The translations under genes were made by a program, and so were the position numbers. From the NCBI GenBank assembly GCA_025331435.1, contig JAIWNI010000102.1:36465-100464 (forward strand): a stretch of 64,000 bases of DNA, in the 5' to 3' direction. The notes beneath the pieces are model-generated. The model had not been told where the DNA came from. It saw only the letters and a program-made list of their open reading frames with translations, and did not search any database. Positions 1-11,631 of the stretch are shown piece by piece. Source of the DNA: Choanephora cucurbitarum. Lineage: Eukaryota > Mucoromycota > Mucoromycetes > Mucorales > Choanephoraceae. Each line of letters opens with the position of its first letter. Within the stretch, counting starts at the first letter, position 1.

Positions 1-643
1 GGATTCATTGCTACTGCCATTGAACTTCCTGCGACTCATAATAAATGTAATCTGCTTTTGGTACATTTCATAGCCACTCTTTACATATCGACGAAAATAT
101 ATCTTTTGTGAAGATACATGTACCTCTTTCTATATAATCATGATACTTGTTAGAAAACAAAAGTACTCCTTGTGCATCTAAAATGAACCAGCATCGGCAT
201 GAATACTTGACACTAAATCATGCTCACAGTTATCCTTATATGTCAATGATGATCATATTTTGTAACTTGTTATGTCGACGTTCTAATCGACTCTAGACAA
301 AGATAACGAAGGAAGGTATTAAACAGGATATCGAGAGTATTATCATGTGTTGTTCAGTAAAGCTCAAGTCAGTTTATAGTTTGGATATCATCTTTTGTTG
401 CTACGCTTGTCACCCCCCTTTCGCAAACAACAAATGATTTTGCTTTTAAGAACACAAGAAGAGTAAGATAAAACGAAGAAAGCTTTTATAATCAATTTGT
501 ATAAAGAGGGAGATGGTAAGAAAATATACAGAAAGAAAGGAGAGAGTGAGATGGAGAGTGATATGATATTATGCTAAGTCATGATACTTTGATGAAAGCT
601 TGTGTTAGGTCTTTTGTATTCAAGATAAAGAAAAAGACAGAGT
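1..643. other. Intergenic, no gene seen
   Basis: This AT-rich sequence has no long open frame, RNA gene or repeat that I can recognise. It ends at the 3' side of the minus-strand gene that stops at 644, so its last part is probably that gene's 3' UTR. Confidence 0.5.
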
Positions 644-952
644 CTAATTCTCTTCATCTTCACCATCAGACTTGTCATCTTTTTCATCGTCTTTTTCATC
701 CTCTTCCTCTTCTTGCTCCTCATCTTCTCGTTCATGCTTCTCCTCGTCATTACTAGATTTTGTTTTCTCCACTTGAGCACGACGAGCAAATGCCTTTTTA
801 TACAGCAAAGCAGAATCATAAAGTTGACGTCTTTGAAGCGAGGCATCTACTCGATAAACACCAACTGTTTCCTCATTACGTCTTGGGTTAGCGAATGAAT
901 ATCCAAACAGAAAGGCAGCAACTAGACCAAGAGACAAAGCAGTGGATCGCAT
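644..952 (-). CDS. Small single-pass membrane protein with acidic tail, unknown
   Basis: This is an open frame of 102 residues from the ATG at 952. It starts with a hydrophobic helix (about residues 4-19) directly followed by an NPRR turn. A charged Arg/Lys/Gln stretch comes next (about 25-55), then a C-terminal tail almost wholly of Glu, Asp and Lys. The same frame is open to an ATG at 1039, which would add 29 hydrophobic/aromatic residues. I prefer 952 because the extra part looks like pyrimidine-rich leader. The layout (short N-terminal membrane helix, then a basic amphipathic helix) recalls mitochondrial ATP-synthase subunit e/g-type proteins, but I see no GxxxG motif, so this is only a possibility. 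Confidence 0.45.
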   Translation of the reverse strand: MRSTALSLGLVAAFLFGYSFANPRRNEETVGVYRVDASLQRRQLYDSALLYKKAFARRAQVEKTKSSNDEEKHEREDEEQEEEEDEKDDEKDDKSDGEDEEN

Positions 953-2085
953 ACTAAACCAGAAACGAAATAAAGTCGAATAGAAAAGAGGAGAGAAAGA
1001 AAGAAAAACGTCTTTTTTATAAGCCGTTTCTCCTTTCATTGTTCTCTTGCACGTTTCTTTTTAGCATTTAAGTTTATACACTTTGTTCATCTCTTCTCTC
1101 ACAAGAAAAAGAGTTTGAGGCTCGATAAGAAAAAGCCATATTCTCCCCAAACTGTACCTTAATCCCTTGATGTGCAGACGCATTTTATTGGCTTAAAGAA
1201 ACCCCAAGAAAACTGTCGGTCTTGGCATGATCTGTTGGATTGCAGTAAAAGGAAATTTTATTGCTGAACACAAGTTGCAGATCTCATAAGAGATATGAAT
1301 TGGACTCATTCTAAACAAAAAAAAGTGAGAGCAAGCTTTGCACCCTTTAGCCGCTTTCATCATCAGCAAAATTATTTGGTAAATAGGCCATTTTCTTCTA
1401 TCTATCTCATTCTCTTCTCATATATCACAACTATCAAGTGTTTGCACTGTGCACTAATACTATAAAATGCATATCTTAGAATAATTGGATTGCATTACGA
1501 AAGGCTTGAAGGAGAGAGGGGAAGTAAAACTAATGCTCTAGCGCCCCTTTCCCTTTCCCTTTTTTTTGGTCCTTATTGCTCTGTTTTGCTTGAATAGTGT
1601 ATATAACAACAGATATTGCAATGGAATGAAGGCAATACTTCTTGTCAGCATTGACTATACACAGAAGATTCTCTAACAATACAATGTGATGAAATAAAGA
1701 GAAAGAGAATAGTTTGGGCTTAATTACAGGAATTAGAGAAATCGATTGAACACTGAACAACATTTCTGAGATAGAGCATCGCAAATGTACAAATATGAAC
1801 GGACCTCCTCCCAAAATGTCTATTTCGATGCATGCTTTTACTGCTTGAAAAATAGAAGGATTCAGAGAATGTGAAACGTACTATACTCTAAGCTTTATCG
1901 TAAAAGTAACATCAGTTTGCAAAAGAAAAAAAAAAAGAAGCTGGCTTTTTGTTGGGCATTGTTATCTTTTATCAACTCTTTGATTCATGATGAAGGTATC
2001 CATGCCTTAAAAAAAGAGTGCTTCAGTTCAACAAGTTTTTTTTTGTATATCATTTATCCATTTTAGACTTTTTCTTCTTCTTTTG
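953..2085. other. Intergenic, no gene seen
   Basis: This 1.1 kb lies between divergent genes and should hold both promoters. A minus-strand open frame at 1530-1814 has no recognisable family and looks like chance. The last part before 2086 is T-rich, as is usual just upstream of starts in this window. Confidence 0.45.
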
Positions 2086-2860
2086 ATGCCAACGTTTGAA
2101 TATAAAATATGCCAAGTTGCTGCAAAAAACCTTATCTATCGCAAATGCAGTGAATGTTCCAACTCCATCGTGTTCATTGCTCAACAAGAACTTGTTCGCC
2201 TAGAAGAAGAAGTCTATTGTCCGAAATGTAAAAAAGTAGTTACAGATTACAAGACAGGTTATAAACTTAGCCTGACTGTCTTGGACTACTTTTATAATAA
2301 ATTAGAAACCATCACACTTTATGATCAAGTGGTTGAAGAGTTGATTGGTTGTTCTTCAGATCAGTTTCTAGCTGTAAGCTCCTTCCTTTTCGGAGAGATT
2401 AAAAAAGAAGTGCTAACGGTCATGACAGCATCTAAAGCGAGATGCTCTATTAGGACACAGATTTGAAGATCTCTTAGTTGGCATGTATTGTGCTATTGAG
2501 TTCTCTTCTGGAAGTAAGAAGGGATCTAAAAAGGTAATGCAGAGCTGCTTCTATAGTCTTACTGACTAATTTTGTTTCTGTTGTTTAAAGCGAGCGAAAT
2601 CCATTCGATTGCAATATCAAGATAGCCCTGAAATCATTAACGTATTGCTTGAGTCGCGACATATCATTACGTATGATTCTTCTTTGCTATAAAAAAAAAG
2701 AGAAGTGAGAAGAGAATGTTATTTAGAATGTTATGACTGCATTTTAGAAATATTCAGTGAACATGGTGTTCCCATATCAACATGTCACATTTCCAAGTCT
2801 CACTTGACAAGATGTAAAACAGGCTTGTCTCATATTACATTCATTTGGCACAATCAATAA
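2086..2860 (+). CDS. RPA1-C/DDIAS-like zinc-ribbon OB-fold protein
   Basis: This is a probable single-stranded-DNA-binding protein of about 191 residues. I see four exons: 2086-2373, 2429-2533, 2591-2670 and 2758-2860. All introns are GT-AG and the phases close to a TAA. A zinc ribbon begins near residue 20, with CxxC in KCSEC and a second CxxC in CPKC about 20 residues later. It is followed by the TGYKLSLTVLD strand pattern and an LGHRFEDLLVG segment. That order matches the C-terminal DNA-binding domain of RPA1 and the N-terminal domain of DDIAS/Noxin. The protein is essentially this one domain, much shorter than RPA1 or DDIAS. The function (replication or repair) is inferred. The ATG at 2086 is the first in frame and the leader is T-rich. 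Confidence 0.65.
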
Positions 2861-3631
2861 ACTACATGGTGTATTTTTCTTTTTTGACTCACTGCTTTAT
2901 TAATTCAGTTCAGATGCGTAAAATCCCCCTGAGTATATTTATATGCACTTAAAATGTCAAAAGATGATCGTGTGTTGAAGACACAAACGCATGTATTTGC
3001 CGTCTTATTTCTCCAATTAAGGGTGCCTTGGCAAAGGGCTTCTTAAAACCTTTGACCTTCTTTCATACACTATCGCAAAATCTTCTTTTTGGCTAATCTA
3101 TCTCTCGAACGTCATCAGGCTCAAGAAGATAGATATCGACATGTCTGTTTCATTCAAGTTGTCCTCCTTTTTTCCTTCCGAGCTCTTGATAGCTATTTTT
3201 GCCAGCTTCTTTCATTATCTACCAAATGCACAGAAGCTTCTAAGACTTAGGAAAAAACACAACCTAGGTTCGAGGATAAAACCAAAAGATTTTTTAATTA
3301 TTTCAAGAGCCACTTATAAGTTTTTCTTTTCCACAGAAACCAAAGGCTGCTTGGTACATATTTGCTCATGTGCCAAAAAAAAATCGTTGAGCTTAACTAG
3401 CTCGCTAGCATTCGTCTCAGATACTGCAAATCCCACGAAATAGTCTGCGTCTTGTCCTTTAAAAAAACCAGAAAGTAAAATTGGAAAAGACGAAATAATG
3501 CAGCAATGCTCTTTCCCAACTTGACTTTCAAAAAAAAAGCGGTCACCTAAAAAAAAGGAAGAAACTACTTACATGAAATGCACTTTAAAACTTTGCCTTT
3601 CTCTTTCCTTTTTCCCTTAAAAAAATCAAGC
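2861..3631. other. Intergenic, no supported gene
   Basis: A 100-residue plus-strand frame (3141-3443) is open here, but it shows no family features, splice continuity or biased composition, so I do not call it. The segment probably holds the 3' UTR of the OB-fold gene and the promoter of the RING gene. Confidence 0.4.
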
Positions 3632-5015
3632 ATGGCTTCTCAACAAGATTTATTAAATCAGATAGCCAAGCTTAAAGAAGGTAGAATAAAGCCCTTGATT
3701 GCATAATGATTACTCATTTGCTTCTATTAGAATTGACATGCACCATTTGCACAGGTGTCATTGATGACCCTCATGTACTTGTATGCGGTAAGACTTTGAT
3801 TCTATCCGCAGCTTATCCATTGATTAAATTCTTTGTATGCTTATCTTAAGGCCATACCTTCTGTGGTGTCTGTATCTTACAATGGTTGCCTACAAAGAAA
3901 ATCTGCCCAGTTTGTAGAGTAGCAGTGATGCGTCAACCAGTGCATGTGAACATGATCCAGAAACTATGTAATGATTTTACTTGAATCATGTTGTGTATCA
4001 TCTAATACCTTTAATTAGCTGATTTCTTTAGAGCGCTAGATAATACAAAATCAATTGAACGTTTGACTCGTGCTCATTGGCAAGACCTGTTTCCTACAGA
4101 GACACAATCCACTTTTATTCGTGATATAGATCAAGACGGTATCATGTGAGTATACAACTTAATGTTATCTACATATCTAAGCTAACATTGTCTTGTAGTC
4201 ATCGATGTTCACAATGTGGATGGGAATTAGACGAAGATAACTTCTGTGAGAACTGTCAGATCAGTTTTGATGGAGAAATCAATCAGACCATTCGAGACGA
4301 TTCAGATCATGCCTCTCACTTCGAGCAAGATGAAGAAGATCTATCCGGATTTGTGGTCAATGATGATGAATCAATTGTATATTCAGATAGTGATACAGGT
4401 TCTATAAGACCGCCTGTGACTATCAATCTTGAAGAGAGCGATGAAGAGAGTATGTTTGCAACACGTCGATCTAGACAAAATCGTATTATTGACTTGAGTG
4501 ATGATGACAGTATACAAAGTGAGTCCATGGCTGATATACCCAATAGCGAAGATGATGAATCTTTGCATTATCATGGACCTGATTTTGGCTTGTCTGAAGA
4601 AGACGACGACGACGACGATGATGATGAAGACGAAGAAGAATATAGACGTCAGCAAAAGAGATCTAGATACATTGATGACTTTGCAGAATCTGACGAAGAA
4701 GAAGAAGAAGAAATGACATCCTTACCTAGACATGAAACACCTGTAGACAGTATCACTAGAGCCATCAGCCAAATGAAATCTAATCACATAACTCAAGCTC
4801 CTGTGAGCATAGACAGCAGCACAGACACCAGTAGTGATGAGAGTGATGCACCTGATTATGAAAACATGACAGCTCCTCTTTCAAATTCACAAACAATCAG
4901 TAAACCAACCACCTCAACTGAGACACCTAAAGCACTATCAGAGCCAAAAGGTCAAAGTAGCTCTCAGAAGAAACGCAAACATAAACAAAAGAAGAATAAG
5001 CAGAAAAAGAAATAG
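3632..5015 (+). CDS. RING-HC finger protein, probable E3 ubiquitin ligase
   Basis: Five exons (3632-3680, 3731-3787, 3851-3967, 4019-4145, 4199-5015) encode 388 residues with all phases closing. Residues 20-57 form a C3HC4 RING: Cys20, Cys23, Cys35, His37, Cys40, Cys43, Cys54, Cys57. A second CxxC...CxxC zinc knuckle lies at Cys120/123/133/136. The rest (about 140-388) is low-complexity and acidic, with a run of seven Asp near 4600-4625 and a Glu run near 4700. It ends in a very basic Lys-rich tail that could act as a nuclear or nucleolar signal. RING domains recruit E2 enzymes, so ubiquitin ligase activity is the likely role. The substrate is unknown. The acidic-then-basic tail suggests a chromatin or nucleolar protein, which is inference. 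Confidence 0.75.
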
Positions 5016-5399
5016 ACGTTTATTCAATAAAACAAAAGAAACTGAATCGACTGGGTCTAAATTGCCCCAATTGATTGTTGTAAAAAAACTGACTTATCCC
5101 AAAACCTTTAAGCATGTACATCAGAAGTGCTATTTGTATAAAAATCGATTATTAAATAAAGTATAAAGCTGTCATACAAAAAGACAAAAAGTAAATAGAT
5201 TTGAATCAGACAAACTCAATGTGACACTATTCGGAGATGAAAAAGAGAGGTTAAATCAAGCAGAATAGTTTGTGTTAGCTGGTAATGACATAAAGTATAC
5301 GATGCTGAACCTGTGAAACTTTTATTTTTCTCTTATAGCCCTATATTGGCAAAAGAAAAGGTATATTTATAGTCTTGCAATGTTTGTAAGCGAATCTTG
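5016..5399. other. Convergent 3' region
   Basis: This stretch lies between two converging genes. It contains AATAAA-like signals on the plus strand (for example soon after 5016 and near 5155) and otherwise no structure that I recognise. Confidence 0.4.
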
Positions 5400-7007
5400 C
5401 TAATTCGTTTTTAAGTGATCCTTTGCTTCTTGTTGTTGGTCGTTTGCCCAGGTTGTCAAGGACCTTTCTAGAGACAAGTATATCAAATTGGATTGTGTTG
5501 AAATAAAGCTATACATTTCATTAGATAACGCGACAATATCTTCGGTCATCATCTTCCAGCAACCCATTGACTTGATCCATTGAAATGTTTGGTAGATGAC
5601 TCCTGCCAATATAGGTGCTTGCTTGTTTAACCATAGTTGGGTGATTTGGTATAATTGCACAGTGTAAAAGGATACAAATTCATATGATTTTAAGCATCCT
5701 GCCCAAATTTGATTAGCTAATTGCTGAGTCAAATAACTTTTCAAGATAGTGAAAGCACTATACACCTTAGCATAGGCAGGGATAGCGATATGCTGATATG
5801 CCCAATAAAGAGGCCTATTCAAATAAGGGTATATTTTAGCCCAGACAGGATACAGATAGAGCTTGGTCCATTGATCAACATAGTCCACCATTGTCTTATA
5901 AGCCAAAGACAATTTTGGCATGACATGCTTGACAAAAAGCCGATAAGCTGGAACAATAAGTTCATGATTCAATAGAGCTGTTCCAGAAATCAGATTCATC
6001 AGCCAAAGATCTAGCTCCATCAAAGTCCATACGATGACAGGAGAAACAAAGCGATACCATCGAGCTAACTTTTCTTGGAAAGTGTTTTCTTGAAGTATCA
6101 AAATGATCTTGTCAATCAACTTGACGGTCCAGGTTAGTAATCGACCAACTGTAGGCTGCAGTATATAGGTGCTGAGATACAAGCTGGCCCGTTGAATTCT
6201 TTGACCTATATAACAGCTAGCTCGGTATGTACATTTGACTAGTCTAGTTGATGCTATATATTGAACTGTACTAGGCAAAGCTACCGTCACAAACCATTGG
6301 CACTCTTGTACAATGGAGACAATCACTGAAGAAAGACCTCCATAGACAATGCGTGACAAGTCATATAACCGAAATACAGTCCATACAAAAGGAACCCAGC
6401 AAATTTTATGGGCAATGTCAAGTAAATCAGAGGCAAGCTGATGCCAATCGTGGCGTTGCACAAATCTATCCCAAGCTCTCTTCAGATCAACTAAACTGTT
6501 TTTCACTGTACAGGAAGCATGGTAAATAGTGATAAAAGATACTTCCAGACCATTAACTGTGAGCGGAATAACATGATTGTGCGTATACTGTTTTATCTGA
6601 ATGCACTTGGGTTTTCCGGATTCTATCCACCATGCTTCTGTCTGGTTGTATGCTCGAGGTAGAGTGATTGTAAACAAATCGTAAAGCCAGTCGTCGATGA
6701 GGGGCAATGCTTGTTCGCAAGACCACAAAGAATAGTATAAGCTATAACGCACAATGTCAAGAGCAATTCTGCCAATTAAGTAGACTACCGTGAATGGTGA
6801 CACCAAAATGTAATGCACCAAAGATACTTTCTCAATTGAAGGAGGTGGCGGTGTATTGTTACTCTTCTGATCGACCTGCTGTGTATCATCTTTTTGCTGT
6901 TTCGACGCTCTCCAAGCTGGATAGTCTCGAAGAAACAGGAGCAGCAAGGCACTAAAAGCAATCCATGCCAGACTCTTTTTAGAGAACAGCAAGCTAGGTA
7001 TAAGCAT
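5400..7007 (-). CDS. Aromatic-rich membrane-associated protein, unknown family
   Basis: This is a single exon of 535 residues from the ATG at 7007. The frame is open further upstream to 7322, but that part is U-rich and looks non-coding. Residues 1-25 hold a hydrophobic helix that could anchor the protein. A Pro-rich linker (PPPPS near residue 55) follows. Then come about 450 residues of repeated helical segments rich in Trp, Tyr, Leu, Ile and Val and short of acidic runs, with many Trp-Leu and Tyr-Pro pairs. The amphipathic, aromatic character suggests a protein lying on or in a membrane or lipid droplet. I recognise no domain and assign no reaction. It diverges from the INTS4 gene across a 377-bp spacer. 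Confidence 0.6.
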   Translation of the reverse strand: MLIPSLLFSKKSLAWIAFSALLLLFLRDYPAWRASKQQKDDTQQVDQKSNNTPPPPSIEKVSLVHYILVSPFTVVYLIGRIALDIVRYSLYYSLWSCEQALPLIDDWLYDLFTITLPRAYNQTEAWWIESGKPKCIQIKQYTHNHVIPLTVNGLEVSFITIYHASCTVKNSLVDLKRAWDRFVQRHDWHQLASDLLDIAHKICWVPFVWTVFRLYDLSRIVYGGLSSVIVSIVQECQWFVTVALPSTVQYIASTRLVKCTYRASCYIGQRIQRASLYLSTYILQPTVGRLLTWTVKLIDKIILILQENTFQEKLARWYRFVSPVIVWTLMELDLWLMNLISGTALLNHELIVPAYRLFVKHVMPKLSLAYKTMVDYVDQWTKLYLYPVWAKIYPYLNRPLYWAYQHIAIPAYAKVYSAFTILKSYLTQQLANQIWAGCLKSYEFVSFYTVQLYQITQLWLNKQAPILAGVIYQTFQWIKSMGCWKMMTEDIVALSNEMYSFISTQSNLIYLSLERSLTTWANDQQQEAKDHLKTN

Positions 7008-7384
7008 ACTTTTGGTATAAAGAAAGAAAAAAGGATAAGGAAAAACTACAATAAGCTTGGCAAAAAAAGAGAAAAAAGAACAAAATTTTAGCACAGATGA
7101 AGTCATTGTGTGACAATTATGCGAGATTGTTGTTTTTTTCTGATATGTAACTTTTGCTGATATATAAACCAAGCACCTTGCCAAGACTTTGTTTTTGTAT
7201 ATGCAGTATAGAAAAGAAGATGACACTGGCATAAAAAAAAGTATATCTGGCATATAGCAAAGATACCGCTGTGAACATTCAGTATAAAAGACTTTGCTCA
7301 AAGAATGACTACATAAAGTCAAAATAACATTGAAAACTCACTAATAAATCGTGCATTTATAGTGAATTGACCTCAAAAGCAAAC
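7008..7384. promoter_or_regulatory. Shared divergent promoter region
   Basis: This 377-bp spacer lies between the start of the minus-strand gene (7007) and the INTS4 start (7385), so both promoters must be here. It is AT-rich with pyrimidine tracts. I see no clear TATA box in a fixed position. Confidence 0.4.
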
Positions 7385-10300
7385 ATGGTCTTGGTACAAC
7401 ACTTTGAATTAATCCTATACAAAATTGATGCAGACACGCTCTTTAAAGTTGGTCCTGTGACTTTGACTTCTGAGTTGACTTTCTCTCTGCTATTTTTTCT
7501 GGCTATCCAAAGTTTCATGCTACCTTAATAGACACTTGTAAAGCACTATGAAGCGCTCATTTATCGAAGAGACTTCAGTCAACGACAACATATACTCATC
7601 AGAAACCCACAGCAGGCAAGTAGTCCTTGATAAAAAAAAAGAAAAGAAATAATTAGCTAACCTGTCTTTAATAAGTTTAGTTCAATTGCTTCAAATAAAC
7701 CAATCTCATGTCTTGCAGCTAATGGGGCTAATTGGAATGAAGTGAGTCTAATTCAGAAGAAAACAGCTTTAGTATATTCACATCTATGTCAGTTGAAACT
7801 GAGCAACTTAGATTCAGACAGAATAGACGATCGCGTGCAGGTAAGACGATGCTGCATCAAGAAGATTATGGTTAACATCATTTTACCACTCCAGTGTTTG
7901 TTGTTGATTGCTCGAAGCGCTCCTTTGTTTACAGTAGAGCAACAAAAGCTTATCATAGAGATACTTATTCCACACCTCGAGAAAGAGAAAGACGACGATG
8001 TCAAAGTAAGCCAGCGTTGACATGGCGCACTATAGATTAACTAAACAGTTTGTAAACAGGCCATGTTTATCTTGCTCATTGAAAAATGCTCCAGATGTCC
8101 AAACACAAACGTCTCCGCAGTGTTGAGCAGTTTGATAAAACAAGTAAAAAAGTGGACAGTTGGCGATTTCAATGTATGACTCATATCGTTCTGTAGGTTG
8201 AGTCAGAGTCAACTAAGGTCAAATGGCATGTTTATAGCTGCATCTGTCAAATAATCAAAGTAGGTACTTCCCTGTTGATTTAAGCAATGACTTATAGACT
8301 CCTTTTCGTTAGCATCGACACATCTCTCAGAAACTAGAAAGTCCTCAGTTTTTTGAGTTTCTTCTGGGTCAATTGACAAAGGATTTGTCGAACACGCATC
8401 ATAAAGTTAGAGCTGTCAGTATTTCTTTACTATCCTTGCTACCCTTCGCGAGTAAGCAAGAGATGAGTACAACACAGATGCAGATACAAAAGACGATCAG
8501 TAATTATGCTAGAGATAGTGATCCTCGAGTTAGAAAGAGTGCGCTTGATGCATTGTTTCAAATGCATATCAGAGGGTGTCCACTTGATTTGGCAATTTAT
8601 AGTCTGTCTGTGACATCCTTGCGTGATGATTATGAGGAAGTTCGTATGGCTGGATTAAATTTGATGGGGTAAGACTATTTCCAGTGCATAAGCTATATTC
8701 ATGTACATCGTGAAAAAAACAAGAGGGTGTTGGAGAATTTATACAATTCGAGAAAGAGGCAGTGTTGTATTTGTATATGAGAGATAAGTAACACGCTTCT
8801 ACCAATCACAGTGTTCTCAGTTCTCTCTATCCTGAACATCGCATGAAACTGGCTCATGAAGATGTAGATGAAACTACCCGATTGATCGATGATGCATTTA
8901 ACAAAGTATGTGACCTTGTGAATGATTCTGCCATAACAATTCGAACAAAGGCTTGTGTCATGATGGCTTCTTATCAGCATGTTGGTTCAGACATGTTGAA
9001 CCAAACCTTCAGTAAGCAGATCATGTCGCATTTGAAACGTAAGGTACCTAGATATAAGCAACAGCAGAAGCGTTATGCCAATGGTGCCATTCCTGTGGCT
9101 GAAGGTGATATTGATGTTGAATCCAATGAATTTCATCTGCTGGATTCAGGAGCCTGTGGTTCATTCATTCATGGCCTTGAAGATGAATATCAAGAAGTAC
9201 GAAATGCAGCCATAGGTAGGTTAACAAGCCTATCGCATAGAGAACAAAATTCAAATTAGACCAATAGATTCAATCTGTGAACTATGCATGTACAATGAGC
9301 AACTCACTAAAAAAGCCATTGAATTCCTTGTGGGTAAGACGCAATGCTCTCAAACAACAAGCTAACAAGAGAATTGACTGTTTGGTTGTTGTAGACATGT
9401 TTAATGATGATATCGACAAGATTCGACTGAATGCAATTCAAAGTTTAAGGAAAATTGGAACAAAATCACCTATCGAATTCGATGAAGAACAGCTTGAGAT
9501 TGCCGTAGGCGCACTAGAAGATAGTGATCCTATAGCCAGACAAGCTACACATGATCTGTTTACGTAAGCAACACACCCTCTGATTCTAGTATTGTTCGAC
9601 TGACATATGCAAAAATAGGGTAATTCGATTGACTGCACGTATATCTTTGACAACCTTGCTGGATGCCCTGGAGGCTAATACTAAGCGATACCCAATGGAT
9701 GTTTTATCTATCTATCGATGCTTGGCTGATGTCGGAAAAAAACATGAAGATTACGTAGAGATACTTGTGCCTGAGCTGCTCAAGTTAGACAAGCGATATT
9801 TGCCCAAAGAAGCCAATGTTGAAGATGTCATGTGTAAGTAGATTTTGGCTGTATGCCATCTGTCCTTTTTTCTTGGTTCATTTGATTGATGTTTTATCAC
9901 CTTCTAACCCGTGTCCTGTTTAACAAAAATGAAGACACTGCCTATGTAATATTGATTGCAAATGCCTGTGTTTCCAATGTCAAAATCCTAAATCAGCTAC
10001 CCAAATATGTGTTTCGTCATTTTGCTTATTTCAAAAGCAAGTATCCTAACTGTGTACCTGATCTAAGAGTAAGTAGATAGGCCTTGAAGTGTCTGTAAGA
10101 ACAAGACTCCTAGCATTGATCCAATTTTGTTTTTGTGATATAGAAACTTTATAAAACAGCTGGTTTGAAATTAGAAGGTGATGTTGATTGCCTACCTATG
10201 ACATTTAGTGGTAAGAAGGATGATGGAAACAAAAGAGAAAGAAAAAAAGAGAGGTTAATATAGGAATGATTCTTCATTAGCTTCAGCAAAAAAGTTGGTA

Positions 10301-11631
10301 GCTTCCGATGCTGATAGTTATATGGCAACTACTGTGGAAATGCTTCAAACAATCAAAAGCCAAATAGACCAAAACGAGCTATCGACAGCCCTCTTGACCA
10401 TTGAGGTAGCAACCAGAAATTTCAAATACATCTCTAGCTTGAAGCCATCTTTTTTCGGTAAATCTGAATTGGCTCACCTCTATTTGAAATGTTGTGAGAC
10501 TATGATCAAAGTAAAGCAGAGTCATTCATCCACCTGCGCATCTACTGCACAACTTGCTGCTGCATCTCTCTTACGCCATTCTTATACTATACAACATACC
10601 TTTTTTGGGCTCTCCCCAAGCACACTGCATGCTGCTATGTGTTTCCGTGTCTTTGCAAATATAGTATGGATGTTTGGTACTTTAAAGCAAATGCCAACGT
10701 AAGTGTTGTGTTGAATAAGTATTCTAGGCATCAACAAATGTAATTCTTTTTTTTTGTTTGCTTGCAGGTCGAAAAATGCGTCCTTTAACATAAAGAATAT
10801 GTTGTTGGCTTCTCATGAGCGGATCAAGGCAATTCAACGTTACTTTGGCGATAGGGGGACAGACAAAATACCAATCCTGTCGAATCTCAAGACACAGTTA
10901 TTATCTGCTAGCGAGTGCCCAACCACCAAAAAGATGGCATTAATTCAATCATTTATTCCTGTAAGCATGGATCATTATACTAAAAGGAGAACACGGTCGC
11001 TCATTCTTTTCTATAGAATTTCCTACCGTTAGACATATGCCTTGATAATCCTGTGAAACATACAACTGCTGTTATTCTTCAGCCTTTACCCAATTCCGAT
11101 AAACCATATAAATTCACTTCTCAGTTTCCTGTCAAAATGCATGTTGAAGCAGAAGTGCTTAATGCCTTTAACACAAACTCACTAGCTGTCGAGGTAGACT
11201 AGATGTGAACAGTTGTGATATGTGCCAAATAGAGCTAATATGATACAAATATAGTTTATCCTGCCGGACCAATCTTCATATATGTTCTGGCCTGCTCCTG
11301 GTCACTTCAAACAAACAACACCCTATTGTTATAAACTCAATACTGACATCGAACTCAAGTTATCTCCATGGACAGGTAAGCACGTATTCTATTGATAACA
11401 TGGACCATTTTTGACACGGAACTGTTAGAACCTGGTGTTGTTATCATCCGTATCGTTCAGTCATTTGAACCGGACTTGCCTGGATTAGACGAGTATATAA
11501 TGAGATATCCCAACTGTTCAGCAGTAACCAACTCATTGAACTCTAACTCGACCGTATCTGTATCATCAGCCGTTATTAGCGAGCATCTAAAGTACCATTT
11601 GTTTCCCATGTACACTAAGCAGAAAAGCTAA
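7385..11631 (+). CDS. INTS4: Integrator complex subunit 4 (INTS4)
   Basis: INTS4 is a HEAT-repeat scaffold of the Integrator cleavage module, where it holds the INTS9/INTS11 endonuclease that processes snRNA and terminates transcripts in the nucleus. I can build 18 exons with closing phases: 7385-7447, 7532-7619, 7719-7840, 7895-8005, 8060-8143, 8197-8259, 8313-8668, 8812-9215, 9268-9333, 9395-9563, 9619-9833, 9935-10068, 10144-10210, 10281-10698, 10768-10960, 11017-11193, 11255-11375, 11429-11631. They give about 1017 residues, close to the animal protein (about 960). Signature stretches of the family are present: SGACGSFIHGLEDEYQEVR, LVDMFNDDIDKIRLNAI, and FRHFAYFKSKYP near the middle. The first exon is the least certain, because its donor is GTTGGT. 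The C-terminal beta-rich part is also present. Confidence 0.9.

Noticed and set aside
3141..3443. 100-residue plus-strand open frame
   Set aside because: No domain, no splice continuity and no biased composition. It ends in Lys/Ser-rich chance sequence in an intergenic region.
7742..7756. A 15-nt sequence with GTGAGT, CTAAT and CAG that looks like a tiny intron in INTS4
   Set aside because: A longer intron (7620-7718, acceptor TCTTGCAG) keeps the frame and leads straight through this stretch, so no mini-intron is needed.
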